64,000 nucleotides of DNA from JACSRF01 sp963695505. Lineage in GTDB: Bacteria; Chloroflexota; Anaerolineae; Promineifilales; Promineifilaceae. Positions 56,943 through 64,000 of this stretch are shown piece by piece. The first letter of the stretch is position 1. The number at the start of each line of letters is the position of its first letter. The notes under the pieces are model-generated. The model worked only from the letters and a program-made list of their open reading frames with translations. It had not been told where the DNA came from and searched no databases. A program made the translations under genes and the position numbers. The stretch covers positions 1 through 64,000 of the forward strand of contig CAVOGX010000013.1 in the NCBI GenBank assembly GCA_963695505.1. Reading direction: 5' to 3'.

Positions 56943-58730
56943 TCAGCTTACAGCCTCGTCTTTTGCAGCCAAAACGGCCAGTTGCAGTTCGTCCAACTGC
57001 TTCTGGGCCACGTAGGAAGGCGTATCCGACATCAGGTCGGTGGCTTGCGCTGTCTTGGGGAAGGCCATCACCTCGCGAATGTTGGGTTCGCCCGCCATCA
57101 GCGCCACCAGGCGGTCAATGCCGGGGGCGATGCCGCCGTGCGGCGGTGCGCCGTACTCAAACGCTTCCAGCATGTGCCCAAACTGATCCTCCGCCTCTTC
57201 CCAGGAGAAGCCGATGAGTTCCATGATTTTGCGCTGCAACGGCCGTTCATGAATACGAATACTGCCGCCAGCCACCTCAAAGCCATTACACACCAGGTCA
57301 TACTGCTCACTCAGCACCGCGCCGGGGTCCGTATCCAGCAGCGGAATATGTTCCCGCTTCGGGGCGGTAAACATGTGGTGGCTGGGCGCGTAATGTCCAT
57401 CTTCCATCGTCTCCTCAAACAGCGGGAAGTCAACCACCCAGCAAAACGACAGCGTGTTGGTATCCTTCAAGCCCAGGCGGCTGCCCATTTCCTCGCGCAG
57501 CGCGCCCAACACGGCATACACCACCAGCTTCTCGTCACTGGCAAAGCAGAAGCAAATCGCCCGGTTCGGCCTCCATCCGTTCCGTCAGGGCAATCAGCTG
57601 ATCCACCGTGAAGAACTTGGTGATAAAACCCTTCATTTCGCCGGTATCCGGGTCCAAAGCCATGTCGCCAACCCTTTGGCGCCATTGGCTTTGGCAAGCT
57701 CCTCCAGTTCGCCGATTTCTTTACGGCTGTAGTTGCCACAGCCCGGCACACAAATCGCCTTTACCGGATTGCCCGCGGCCACATTCTCGGCAAACACGCG
57801 AAAAGCGCTCTTTCCGGCAATGTCGGAAATATCCACCAATTCCAGGCCATAACGCAGGTCAGGGCGGTCTGTGCCAAAGCGCTCCATCGCTTCGCGGTAG
57901 CTCAGGCGCGGGAACTTGTCGGCAGCCAGCGGAACCAGGCTTACCTCGTTGACCATGCCGACCATCAACTCTTCAATTAAGTCGAGGATGTCGTCTCGCT
58001 CCACAAAGCTCATTTCCAGGTCAAGCTGCGTAAATTCTGGCTGGCGGTCGGCACGCAAATCCTCGTCGCGGAAGCAGCGGGCAATCTGGAAGTAACGTTC
58101 GTAGCCCGCCACCATGAGCAGCTGCTTGAGCTGCTGCGGGCTTTGCGGCAGGGCGTAAAATTTTCCGGGATGCACGCGGCTGGGCACCAGATAATCGCGC
58201 GCCCCTTCCGGCGTGCTTTTGAAAAGTATAGGCGTTTCAATTTCCAAAAAGTCGCGCTCATCGAGAAAGTCGCGGATAAACTTGATCGCTTTATGGCGCA
58301 AAATGATATTGCGCTGCAGGCGCTCGCGGCGCAGGTCCAGGTAGCGGTATTTGAGGCGCAGGGATTCGTCAACGGCCGTTTCGCGATCAATCAGGAAGGG
58401 CGTCGTCTTGGCCGGATTAAGCACCACCACCTCATTGGCCATCACCTCAATGTCGCCGGTGGGCAAGTTGGGGTTTTCCTGTCCGGCCAGGCGTTGCACC
58501 ACTTCTCCGGTAATTTGCAGCACATACTCGTTGCGTATTTGCTGCGCCAGATCGAAATTTTCCTGGGAACGGCCCGAATCAATGACGACCTGCGTTTTTC
58601 CATCGCGATCTCGTAAATCAACGAAAATCACCCCGCCCATATCCCGGCGGCGGTTTACCCAACCTGCCAACGTTACTTCCTGGCCCACGTGGCCAAGTCG
58701 CAATTCCCCACAGCTATGTGTTTTTAGCAT
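56943..58730 (-). CDS. aspS: Aspartyl-tRNA synthetase, two compensating frameshifts
   Basis: It charges tRNA(Asp). The OB-fold anticodon domain GWVNRRRDMGGVIFVDLRDRDG is at the N-terminus. The class II motif 2 segment RYFQIARCFRDEDLRADRQPEFTQLDLEMSFV and the C-terminal motif 3 GGIAPGIDRLVALMAGEPNIREVMAFPKT are present. The frame breaks near 57663 (a base seems missing in GLATMALD) and again near 57552 (one base extra in DLLLFASDEK); between them the correct text VKGFITKFFTVDQLIALTERMEAEPG-like sequence runs in another frame. Intact length is about 595 residues. The essential gene should be intact, so sequencing error is the simplest reading. ATG 58730 follows AAGGA. Its leader holds a possible attenuator. 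Confidence 0.93.
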
Positions 58731-58761
58731 ACAATCCTTCCTCAATCGTGTTAGTGTCTCG

Positions 58762-58793
58762 CAAAAACAAAGGCGCAAACTAAGCTTGCGCCT
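58762..58793 (-). promoter_or_regulatory. aspS: Terminator-like hairpin in the aspS leader (possible attenuator)
   Basis: On the minus strand, AGGCGCAA...TTGCGCCT (8 bp, 7-base loop) is followed by TTGTTTTTGC and lies 32 bases before the aspS ATG. The neighbouring gene is divergent, so no other transcript needs to end here. No T-box consensus is seen, so the sensing mechanism, if any, is unknown. Confidence 0.6.
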
Positions 58794-58825
58794 CTTGCAG
58801 CAGTCGGTTAGGGGAAACCGGCTGA

Positions 58826-58854
58826 ATTCTATCATGCCGTCCGGTGGTTTACAA
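58826..58854 (-). promoter_or_regulatory. aspS: Likely sigma-70-type promoter of aspS
   Basis: On the minus strand, -35 TTGTAA, a 17-base spacer and -10 TAGAAT. It would give a leader of about 90 bases that includes the hairpin at 58762-58793. Confidence 0.6.
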
Positions 58855-59004
58855 AAGTAGTAAAAGCTAACGTCTTGGGAAACAGCCTCTCATATTTTTA
58901 AGAAAGTTTTGATAAAAATTGACACCGGTCCACATCACTGCTAAAATGTGGCGCATATTGGTCAACTTTTAAAAGATCAAAATGAACGAAATGGGAGACA
59001 ACTA

Positions 59005-59415
59005 ATGCTGGAAGAAATTAAAACCACAACCGAGACCATCTACGTTACTGATGCGGCAATCGATATTATTAAAAACCTGCTGGTGCAGAAAAATGTACCG
59101 GAGTATGGCCTGCGTGTGTTCGTGTCCGGTGGTGGCTGTTCTGGCCTGCAATATGGCATGGCCCTGGAAGCCGAAGCTCGCCCATATGACAATGTGTTTG
59201 AACAAGGCGGCGTCAAGGTTTTTGTGGATCCCACCAGCATGATGTACCTAAATCAAGCAACCATTGACTATGAAGAAAGCTTGATGGGCGGTGGCTTTAA
59301 GATTGAGAATCCCAATGCGGTAGCAAGCTGCGGCTGCGGTCACTCTTTCAAGTCTAAAGATCAGGCCTATGACAGTGACGCAAGCTGCGGCAGTGGCGGT
59401 TGTGGGTGTGGCTAA
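59005..59415 (+). CDS. IscA/ErpA-type iron-sulfur cluster assembly protein
   Basis: This 136-residue protein is an A-type Fe-S carrier. The three conserved cysteines are in FVSGGGCSGLQYGM and VASCGCGHSF. The tail adds ASCGSGGCGCG, a second Cys-rich patch not usual in IscA, which might bind metal. It is divergent from aspS. The ATG follows GGGAGACAAC. It likely supplies clusters to proteins such as SdhB and the GltD-like enzyme (inferred). A terminator follows at 59452. Confidence 0.9.
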   Translation: MLEEIKTTTETIYVTDAAIDIIKNLLVQKNVPEYGLRVFVSGGGCSGLQYGMALEAEARPYDNVFEQGGVKVFVDPTSMMYLNQATIDYEESLMGGGFKIENPNAVASCGCGHSFKSKDQAYDSDASCGSGGCGCG

Positions 59416-59483
59416 TTCAGTAAACAGTAATTAGTAATCAGTGATAAGTAAGGCGTTTGTCAACTGGCAAGCGCCTTTTGTTT
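59416..59483 (+). terminator. CAGTAA word repeat followed by intrinsic terminator
   Basis: TTCAGTAAACAGTAATTAGT and AATCAGTGATAAGTAA are followed by GGCGTTTG...CAAGCGCC with one G-U pair and then TTTTGTTTT. It ends the iscA-like gene. Confidence 0.75.
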
Positions 59484-59517
59484 TGCGAGAGGAAGGAATA
59501 TCTACGGATTAGAAACA

Positions 59518-59895
59518 ATGGCAACCAGATATTTCACGCTAGAAGAAGCCAATGCGCTTTTGGAACAAATCGAACCGCTGATGGGGCGGCTGCTGGAGAC
59601 GCGGGCAAAAGTGGTGAAGCAGCGCCAGGAAGTTGGGGTGCTGCTCAACCAGGTGGGCGCCGACGTAGGCAGCCCGGTAACCTCGGCCATGGTGCAGGAC
59701 TTTACCCTCATTGAAACGCTGATAGAAAAAATCCGCGCTTATGGCTGCGAGGTGAAGGATTTGAACGGGGGCCTGGTAGATTTTTTGTCTAAGCGCAATG
59801 GGCGCGATGTCTACCTCTGCTGGCGATATGGGGAGCCAGGCATAACCCACTACCACGAACTGCATACAGGTTTTGCCGGAAGACGGCCGTTATAA
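59518..59895 (+). CDS. DUF2203 family protein
   Basis: This 125-residue soluble protein starts RYFTLEEANALLEQIEPLMGRLLE and has the later segment LNGGLVDFLSKRNGRDVYLCWRYGEPGITHYHELHTGFAGR, which is characteristic of DUF2203. It has helical N-terminal and mixed C-terminal halves and unknown function. No clear Shine-Dalgarno site precedes the ATG. It is convergent with the APH-like gene. Confidence 0.85.
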   Translation: MATRYFTLEEANALLEQIEPLMGRLLETRAKVVKQRQEVGVLLNQVGADVGSPVTSAMVQDFTLIETLIEKIRAYGCEVKDLNGGLVDFLSKRNGRDVYLCWRYGEPGITHYHELHTGFAGRRPL

Positions 59896-59908
59896 TCCGA
59901 CTCACCTC

Positions 59909-60934
59909 TCACCCCGGGAAAAATTCCACACCCTTTAACTGATTCAATTCGGCGACAAAATTTAGCCGGGGCCAGGCCAACGCCCGCGCCAAATAGCGGT
60001 GCAGCCGCCGGTTTGCCCCCATGCCGTTTACCTGCCAGCTTGCCAGTTGCCCGTTTTGCGCTTTCTGGACGCCTATGGGCAGCAGCAGCCCCAACCAGAA
60101 GATGGCGAGAATGCCAACGTAAAGCTGTATGCGCCTCTCCAGGGTAGGGTCTTGGGAAGCGCGGGTAGCGAGATACGGCCGTATCAAAGCCTCCCACCCC
60201 ACCCCATCCAGCAAATCTTCCTGGTTGGCCGCCATCAGTAAATCCGCCAAATCCAGGGCCGGGTCCCCCAACCCGCTGTCCTCCCAATCCACCAGCCCCA
60301 GCCGCCCACCGGGGCGGGCAATGACGTTAGCGAAGCGCGAATCTAACCGGCAAAAAGTGAGCGGGGGGCGGTAGTCGGCAAGCTCCTGAGCGATCAGGTC
60401 ATATTTTAGGAGCAACCCATCGCAAATTTCAACGAGAGGCTGCAAGTGAGGGGCCGTTTCAGCCCAGGCAGCATATCCTTGAAAAGATGCCTTTATCCCC
60501 ATTTTTCTGGCTGCCAGGGTTTGCTCATACGCCCGCGAAGTCCACAATCCCTCTGTAGAAATGCTGTGCAACTGGGCAAACAGCGCCGCCAACTGGCCGA
60601 GTTGGGCAGGCGAAGGCCGCTGCCGGTTCCACATTTCACCCGCCATGAATTCGTAAACAACCACAGGGGCCAGCCCTGGATCATAGAAAATCGGTCGTGG
60701 GGCAATGTCCAATTCTGCCAATCTGTGAAGCGCTTGAAATTCGCGGGCGGGTGCTGTTTCTAGCTCGTCGGGCTTCAGGTATTCTTTGGCAATGAAGTGC
60801 CGCCCAGCGGCCCGCAAATCATACAGGCGGTTGCTCTGGTATTCCAGGGGTGGGCGCAGGGTGAGATGTACGGCCGTTTCTGGTACACCCAGCACTTTTG
60901 CAAGGGTCGTTTTGATTGCAAGAGTCATGGCCAA
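59909..60934 (-). CDS. APH/choline-kinase-like phosphotransferase
   Basis: This 341-residue protein has a kinase-like fold. The N-lobe has a Lys in RHFIAKEYLKPDE. The catalytic loop reads CRLDSRFANVI, which keeps Asp and Asn but replaces the usual His-Gly before it, and the metal-binding DWEDSGLGDPALDLADLL follows. It may phosphorylate a small molecule; a drug-resistance role is not supported. The C-terminal ~60 residues have a hydrophobic stretch (LAIFWLGLLLPIG). It stands alone. Confidence 0.78.
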   Translation of the reverse strand: MAMTLAIKTTLAKVLGVPETAVHLTLRPPLEYQSNRLYDLRAAGRHFIAKEYLKPDELETAPAREFQALHRLAELDIAPRPIFYDPGLAPVVVYEFMAGEMWNRQRPSPAQLGQLAALFAQLHSISTEGLWTSRAYEQTLAARKMGIKASFQGYAAWAETAPHLQPLVEICDGLLLKYDLIAQELADYRPPLTFCRLDSRFANVIARPGGRLGLVDWEDSGLGDPALDLADLLMAANQEDLLDGVGWEALIRPYLATRASQDPTLERRIQLYVGILAIFWLGLLLPIGVQKAQNGQLASWQVNGMGANRRLHRYLARALAWPRLNFVAELNQLKGVEFFPG

Positions 60935-61073
60935 TTAGAATATCTCTCCTGATTTTATGCTCCAGGTTGCGAGAGCAGGTGGGATTGTTAAGCTTCCTGT
61001 GGACGTCACCTCAGATTCAGTCATCCACAACTTTTGACAATATCTCGGTGGGATTTGACGAATCATTCTCCCA

Positions 61074-62267
61074 TTATTCCCAGCGGCGAACGATGCCCAA
61101 CAGGTAGCCATCCGGCACGATTTCGGTCAGATTATCGCCTTCAGCCGTCAGTCGCCAGATCGGGGAATCTGACCAACTGTCGTCGAAGAAGAGGTAGCGG
61201 TTGTCTGGCGACCATGCCAGCCGCAGTGGAGTATTGCCTTCTATCTGCCGCTCCCAGATAAGCTGGTCATCTACGCGTTGAGTGACAAACAAGCGCGTCG
61301 CTTCCCAGTCACCATCATCCCCTGTGATAGCTTCCCATTGCGCCAGCAAATTATCGCCGGAAATAGCTGCTAGCATATCCGTATGAGATGGCGAACAGGT
61401 ATAAGCTAGATCAACTGTGGTGGTGACTATCCCTTCCGGTGACCAGCAAAGCCGCTCAAAACCACCGCCTACACTGGAGGTGGTGGCGCCGACCGATTGC
61501 CGCTGACCATCGGCGATGGCGACGGTTTCGATACGGCCGTCGCTGATACCTTCATACGGCTCGCGTGGCGTGAAGCAGCAACCATAAGCCAACTTTGCCC
61601 CATCAGGCGACCAGACGAGAATACGGATTGATCCAACTTCCAAGTCGTCGGTGCGGGGAATCAGGGTGAGATGGGTGTCAGCGGCAAGATCATAGAGGCA
61701 CAAGCCGCATTCAGGCGAGCGGCGTGTGGGGTCATCAGCAGGGGCAAAAGCCAGCCAGCGGCTATCCGGCGACCAGGCCAGCGCGGAGACAGTTATGGGA
61801 ATTATGCGCTCCTGACGTGTTCCCAGGTCTACCAACCGTAAGCCGCCGGCGCGGTGACGGGGGTGCGCTATCCAACGGCCGTCTGGCGAAAGCAACGTAG
61901 TGTGCAGGCCAAACTCTGGCGCATTGAGCCAGCCCAAGAAATCGTCACTGGTCAATTGGTCTAACTCGATGCCATGCACGTCGGAACGCCAGAGAGCCTC
62001 CCCTTGCGCAAACCATACAGTCTGGCCGGTGTGCAGGGGGTGGGTTATGGCCTCTAAAGTTGGTATAGGTGTGGACGCCCTGGTGGCGGGAACGGCCGTT
62101 GCGGTTGTGGGGGATGGTGATGCGGTAGGTGTTGGAGGAACGGTAGTTGCCCTGTCTACAGTTATGGGTTCACTATGCACTGGCGTAGGGCCCGCTGCCG
62201 GTTGGTACACAGCACACCCGAATAAAAAGACCAGCAAAAACCCTAATAAAACAATGGCTTTATACAT
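61074..62267 (-). CDS. Beta-propeller lipoprotein (TolB/WD40-like)
   Basis: This 397-residue protein has lipobox LFLFGCAV-like text at residues 14-19 and then a Pro/Thr/Ser-rich linker (PPTPTASPSPTTATAVP). The body is a TolB/WD40-like propeller marked by LLSPDGRWIAH, LAWSPDSRWLAF, LVWSPDGAKLAYG and LAWSPDNRYLFF. It is probably an exported anchored protein; the ligand is unknown. The IS5-family element inserted only a few bases upstream of the ATG (62267) has likely replaced its promoter. Confidence 0.85.
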   Translation of the reverse strand: MYKAIVLLGFLLVFLFGCAVYQPAAGPTPVHSEPITVDRATTVPPTPTASPSPTTATAVPATRASTPIPTLEAITHPLHTGQTVWFAQGEALWRSDVHGIELDQLTSDDFLGWLNAPEFGLHTTLLSPDGRWIAHPRHRAGGLRLVDLGTRQERIIPITVSALAWSPDSRWLAFAPADDPTRRSPECGLCLYDLAADTHLTLIPRTDDLEVGSIRILVWSPDGAKLAYGCCFTPREPYEGISDGRIETVAIADGQRQSVGATTSSVGGGFERLCWSPEGIVTTTVDLAYTCSPSHTDMLAAISGDNLLAQWEAITGDDGDWEATRLFVTQRVDDQLIWERQIEGNTPLRLAWSPDNRYLFFDDSWSDSPIWRLTAEGDNLTEIVPDGYLLGIVRRWE

Positions 62268-62282
62268 TAAAGATTATATCGA

Positions 62283-62711
62283 TTAGATAGGTACAAAGAG
62301 ATGAAGTTGAATAGGCTCATAATGCCACGGACGAAAGTTCAAACGGAAGTTGTGAAGGCCACAACAGATTTCCATGACCGCGTCTCGAAACCCCTCCTTC
62401 CAATTTCTGATTTTGTCCCTGACAATACGATAACGTTTGACGCCACCAATGGCGTGCTCAACGCGGATGCGGAGGGATGAAAGCCATTCGTTTACATGTT
62501 TATCCAAATCAGAGAGCTCGCCTCCGCGCGGTTTCTTCTTGGGTTGAAGAATGGTCACTCCCGTCAGGTCAAAACCTTGAAAACCAGTGTCTTGGGCCAG
62601 CTGGCTACCAGGAGGCAACCTATAGGTGCTTTCGTCAGCAAGCTTTTTATCATGTCTTTTGCCCTCGACGGTCGCCGTGAGGAAGAGTATTTTGCAGGCG
62701 GTGTTAATCAT
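62283..62711 (-). CDS. IS5-family transposase, catalytic second frame
   Basis: This 142-residue frame carries the later part of the DDE domain: Asp in LAQDTGFQGFDLTG and Glu in RVEHAIGGVKRYRI. It probably has no start of its own (the ATG at 62711 lies inside the domain) and is made as the tail of the first frame by -1 slippage on AAAAAAAA at about 62740-62747. After the shift the join reads GKKKQHGLKNN and continues into this frame. Confidence 0.8.
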   Translation of the reverse strand: MINTACKILFLTATVEGKRHDKKLADESTYRLPPGSQLAQDTGFQGFDLTGVTILQPKKKPRGGELSDLDKHVNEWLSSLRIRVEHAIGGVKRYRIVRDKIRNWKEGFRDAVMEICCGLHNFRLNFRPWHYEPIQLHLFVPI

Positions 62712-62722
62712 GGCGTTGTTTT

Positions 62723-63259
62723 TCAGGCCGTGCTGTTTTTTTTACCACTGTAGAACTCTTTTTGCTTGGCGGCATCGGTTGGTCTGGGAATGGGACGCTC
62801 GGTGCCATCATGAAAATAGAGGGTGCAGTCATCATTAAACACCACCTCCGCCATGCTACGTGCAGGCATTTCATTCAAACAGGTAAGGGTTTGCTGTAAC
62901 ACCACCCGCAAGGTATGAATCCATTGATTGGCTTTAGGTTGGCTAATACCAAACATGGCACCTTGTACTTCTTGTAGGTTGTTGGTTTTGAGGTAATTCA
63001 AAATGAAAAAGAGCTTGTCGGCTGGTGTGGGCAACGGGCTGTTCTGATAATCGCTGTACTTGCGTTTGCCTCTGGGCTTTCCATCCAGGCGATACTGTTT
63101 CATATGTTCATAAAACTGTTTTGCGAAATGCGGTAACAAGGCATCAAATTCTGTTCGCGTGTACCCGGTTAAGGCTAGAAATTCTCTGGGTTTATCGGCG
63201 TAATCCTGATATTTACTCATGCTCCATCTCTTGTTAAGCTGGTAGGGTGTTGTTTTCAA
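62723..63259 (-). CDS. IS5-family transposase, first frame
   Basis: This 178-residue frame has an N-terminal helix-turn-helix-like region (LFFILNYLKTNNLQEVQGAMFGISQPKANQWI) and the first Asp of the DDE domain in YFHDGTERPIPRP. It ends SGKKNSTA after a run of eight As. The slip on that run joins it to the second frame. The two-frame plan with a poly-A slip site is known in IS5-group elements. Confidence 0.82.
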   Translation of the reverse strand: MKTTPYQLNKRWSMSKYQDYADKPREFLALTGYTRTEFDALLPHFAKQFYEHMKQYRLDGKPRGKRKYSDYQNSPLPTPADKLFFILNYLKTNNLQEVQGAMFGISQPKANQWIHTLRVVLQQTLTCLNEMPARSMAEVVFNDDCTLYFHDGTERPIPRPTDAAKQKEFYSGKKNSTA

Positions 63260-63417
63260 GGTTACGTCATTCTATCTCATTTAATCGATATAATGTCTAT
63301 TTCATCCTCCCTGCATAGCTTTCACCCAGTTTGTTTTAGCCAGGGTATCAGAAACGGCCGTTGCTTGCTGCCCGCCTTATCCATGTTCAGCCTACGATGC
63401 CCTTGACTAACAGGCAC

Positions 63418-63451
63418 AAAAAAACGGCCGTCTCCAGGGGAAACGGCCGTT
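63418..63451 (-). terminator. Citrate synthase terminator built from two ACGGCCGT palindromes
   Basis: On the minus strand, AACGGCCGTTTCC pairs with GGAGACGGCCGTT (12 of 13) around CCT and is followed by seven Ts. The two palindromes are 19 bases apart and form the stem, so the dispersed motif serves here as terminator. Confidence 0.85.
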
Positions 63452-63474
63452 CGTAAAACCAAAACCAACCAAAA

Positions 63475-64000
63475 TTAGCTGCGATCTTCCATGGCTACGT
63501 AATCCCGCGTTCCTTCGCCCAGGTAAATCTGGCGCGGGCGCGCAATCTTCTGTGCATCATCATTCAGCATTTCCACCCACTGCGCCAGCCAGCCAACCGT
63601 GCGCGGAATGGCAAACAGTACCGGGAACATCGGAATCGGGAAGCCCATCGCCTGGTAGATGATACCGGAGTAGAAGTCCACATTGGGATACAAATTCCGC
63701 TGCACAAAGAAATCGTCCTCCAGCGCAATCCGTTCCAATTCCAAAGCAATATCTAGCAGCGGGTTTTTGCCCGTCACCTCAAATACTTCGTCGGCAATCG
63801 TCTTAATAATTTTTGCCCGCGGATCATAATTCTTGTAAACGCGGTGGCCAAAACCCATCAACAGCCGCTCGCGGTTCTTCACACCCTGCACAAATTCGGG
63901 CACATTTTTCAGATCCCCAATTTCTAGCAGCATGCGCAGCACCGCCTCATTGGCGCCGCCATGCAGCGGGCCATACAGCGCCGCCGCTGCCCCGGCCATT
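63475..64000 (-). CDS. gltA: Citrate synthase, C-terminal part (cut by the window edge)
   Basis: It condenses oxaloacetate and acetyl-CoA. The visible ~174 residues include GPLHGGANEAV (catalytic His), GFGHRVYKNYDPRA (His and substrate Arg) and DFYSGIIYQAMGFP (catalytic Asp). The start lies beyond 64000. Together with sdhCDAB it supports an oxidative TCA cycle. Confidence 0.95.
   Translation of the reverse strand, partial: MAGAAAALYGPLHGGANEAVLRMLLEIGDLKNVPEFVQGVKNRERLLMGFGHRVYKNYDPRAKIIKTIADEVFEVTGKNPLLDIALELERIALEDDFFVQRNLYPNVDFYSGIIYQAMGFPIPMFPVLFAIPRTVGWLAQWVEMLNDDAQKIARPRQIYLGEGTRDYVAMEDRS

Larger units (their letters stand above)
62273..63294 (-). mobile_element. IS5-family insertion sequence
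   Basis: The element is about 1,022 bp. The ends are ATTATATCGATTAGAT and the complement of ATTATATCGATTAAAT, 15 of 16 matching. It encodes a two-frame DDE transposase on the minus strand. No ACGGCCGT palindrome occurs in it although the flanks are rich in it, which fits recent arrival. I could not define the target duplication because the ends contain a palindromic ATCGAT. Confidence 0.82.
1..64000. repeat. Highly iterated palindrome ACGGCCGT / AACGGCCGTT
   Basis: I counted about 87 ACGGCCGT octamers. Examples of start positions: 2173, 6125, 9591, 12111, 15613, 18180, 20880, 24706, 27791, 30339, 33337, 34774, 36352, 39054, 40747, 44946, 46572, 49790, 51756, 53433, 55044, 56589, 58372, 60870, 62092, 63354, 63443. 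Forty-four are the exact decamer AACGGCCGTT, and at least five extend to GAAACGGCCGTTTC (near 27788, 30336, 33797, 40744, 53430). In proteins it mostly reads TAV, NGR or RP(F/L). The longest gaps are about 12.1-15.6 kb and 40.7-42.2 kb, and the IS element has none. A given octamer is expected about once or twice in 64 kb at random. Confidence 0.95.

Noticed and set aside
58730..58860. T-box riboswitch in the aspS leader
   Set aside because: No T-box core sequence or specifier loop is visible; only a promoter and a terminator-like hairpin.
59909..60934. Aminoglycoside resistance gene
   Set aside because: The catalytic loop is not the usual HGD form and no resistance context is present; only the general APH fold is supported.

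Overview
The window looks like a chromosomal segment of a Chloroflexota bacterium, most likely of the Anaerolineae/Ardenticatenia kind. This is an inference. It rests on large secreted repeat-rich proteins whose C-termini end in an LP-V type tail (YLPVV, FLPLV), a Ycf45-like R3H/AAA ATPase, a ThrRS-like/uridine kinase fusion, DUF2203, FmdB and YtxH proteins, an aerobic-type sdhCDAB operon and citrate synthase. There are no rRNA or tRNA genes, CRISPR arrays or prophage modules that I can see. One insertion sequence is present.

Layout. 1-14.6 kb: three giant exported proteins, namely two paralogous beta-propeller/Ig-like proteins facing each other and a 2041-residue subtilisin-like protease with duplicated DUF4397 blocks. 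14.6-15.5 kb: AT-rich non-coding gap. 15.5-22 kb: lactate permease, guanylate kinase, FmdB zinc ribbon, thymidylate kinase, R3H/AAA ATPase and a GNAT-like protein. 22.2-25.6 kb: sdhCDAB (succinate dehydrogenase). 25.7-31.7 kb: nucleoside kinase, phospholipase-C-like protein, lytic transglycosylase, small unknowns, a TPR protein and a zinc alcohol dehydrogenase. 31.7-41.6 kb: drug exporter, PH-like membrane protein, lipase-like hydrolase, YbaK deacylase, GltD-like oxidoreductase, dual-specificity phosphatase and a TPR-GAF histidine kinase. 41.9-44.5 kb: a mutS gene broken by more than 20 single-base indels. 44.6-58.7 kb: AEC transporter, membrane methyltransferase, CcmC-like cytochrome assembly protein, fabH, two adjacent paralogous HExxH metallopeptidases, a NifU-N-like protein, a second MFS exporter, a protein built of three L7/L12 C-terminal-like domains, and aspS. 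59-64 kb: IscA-type Fe-S protein, DUF2203, APH-like kinase, propeller lipoprotein, an IS5-family element and the 3' part of citrate synthase.

The genes that work together are mainly central metabolism (sdhCDAB with gltA in the TCA cycle; the lactate permease as carbon entry), nucleotide supply (gmk, tmk, uridine kinase), Fe-S supply (iscA-like, NifU-N-like) for SdhB and the GltD-like enzyme, and a large extracellular proteolytic and adhesive repertoire.

The most striking signal is not a gene. The palindrome ACGGCCGT, usually extended to AACGGCCGTT, occurs about 87 times in 64 kb by my hand count, 44 of them as the exact decamer. It lies in both coding and intergenic DNA, but not in the IS element and not in the AT-rich gap. 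It behaves like the HIP1 element of cyanobacteria but has a different sequence. Two further features need explanation: many genes carry single-base frameshifts, mostly +1, with mutS by far the worst; and many intergenic spacers are made of 7-8 nt tandem words that fold into hairpins, some touching start codons.
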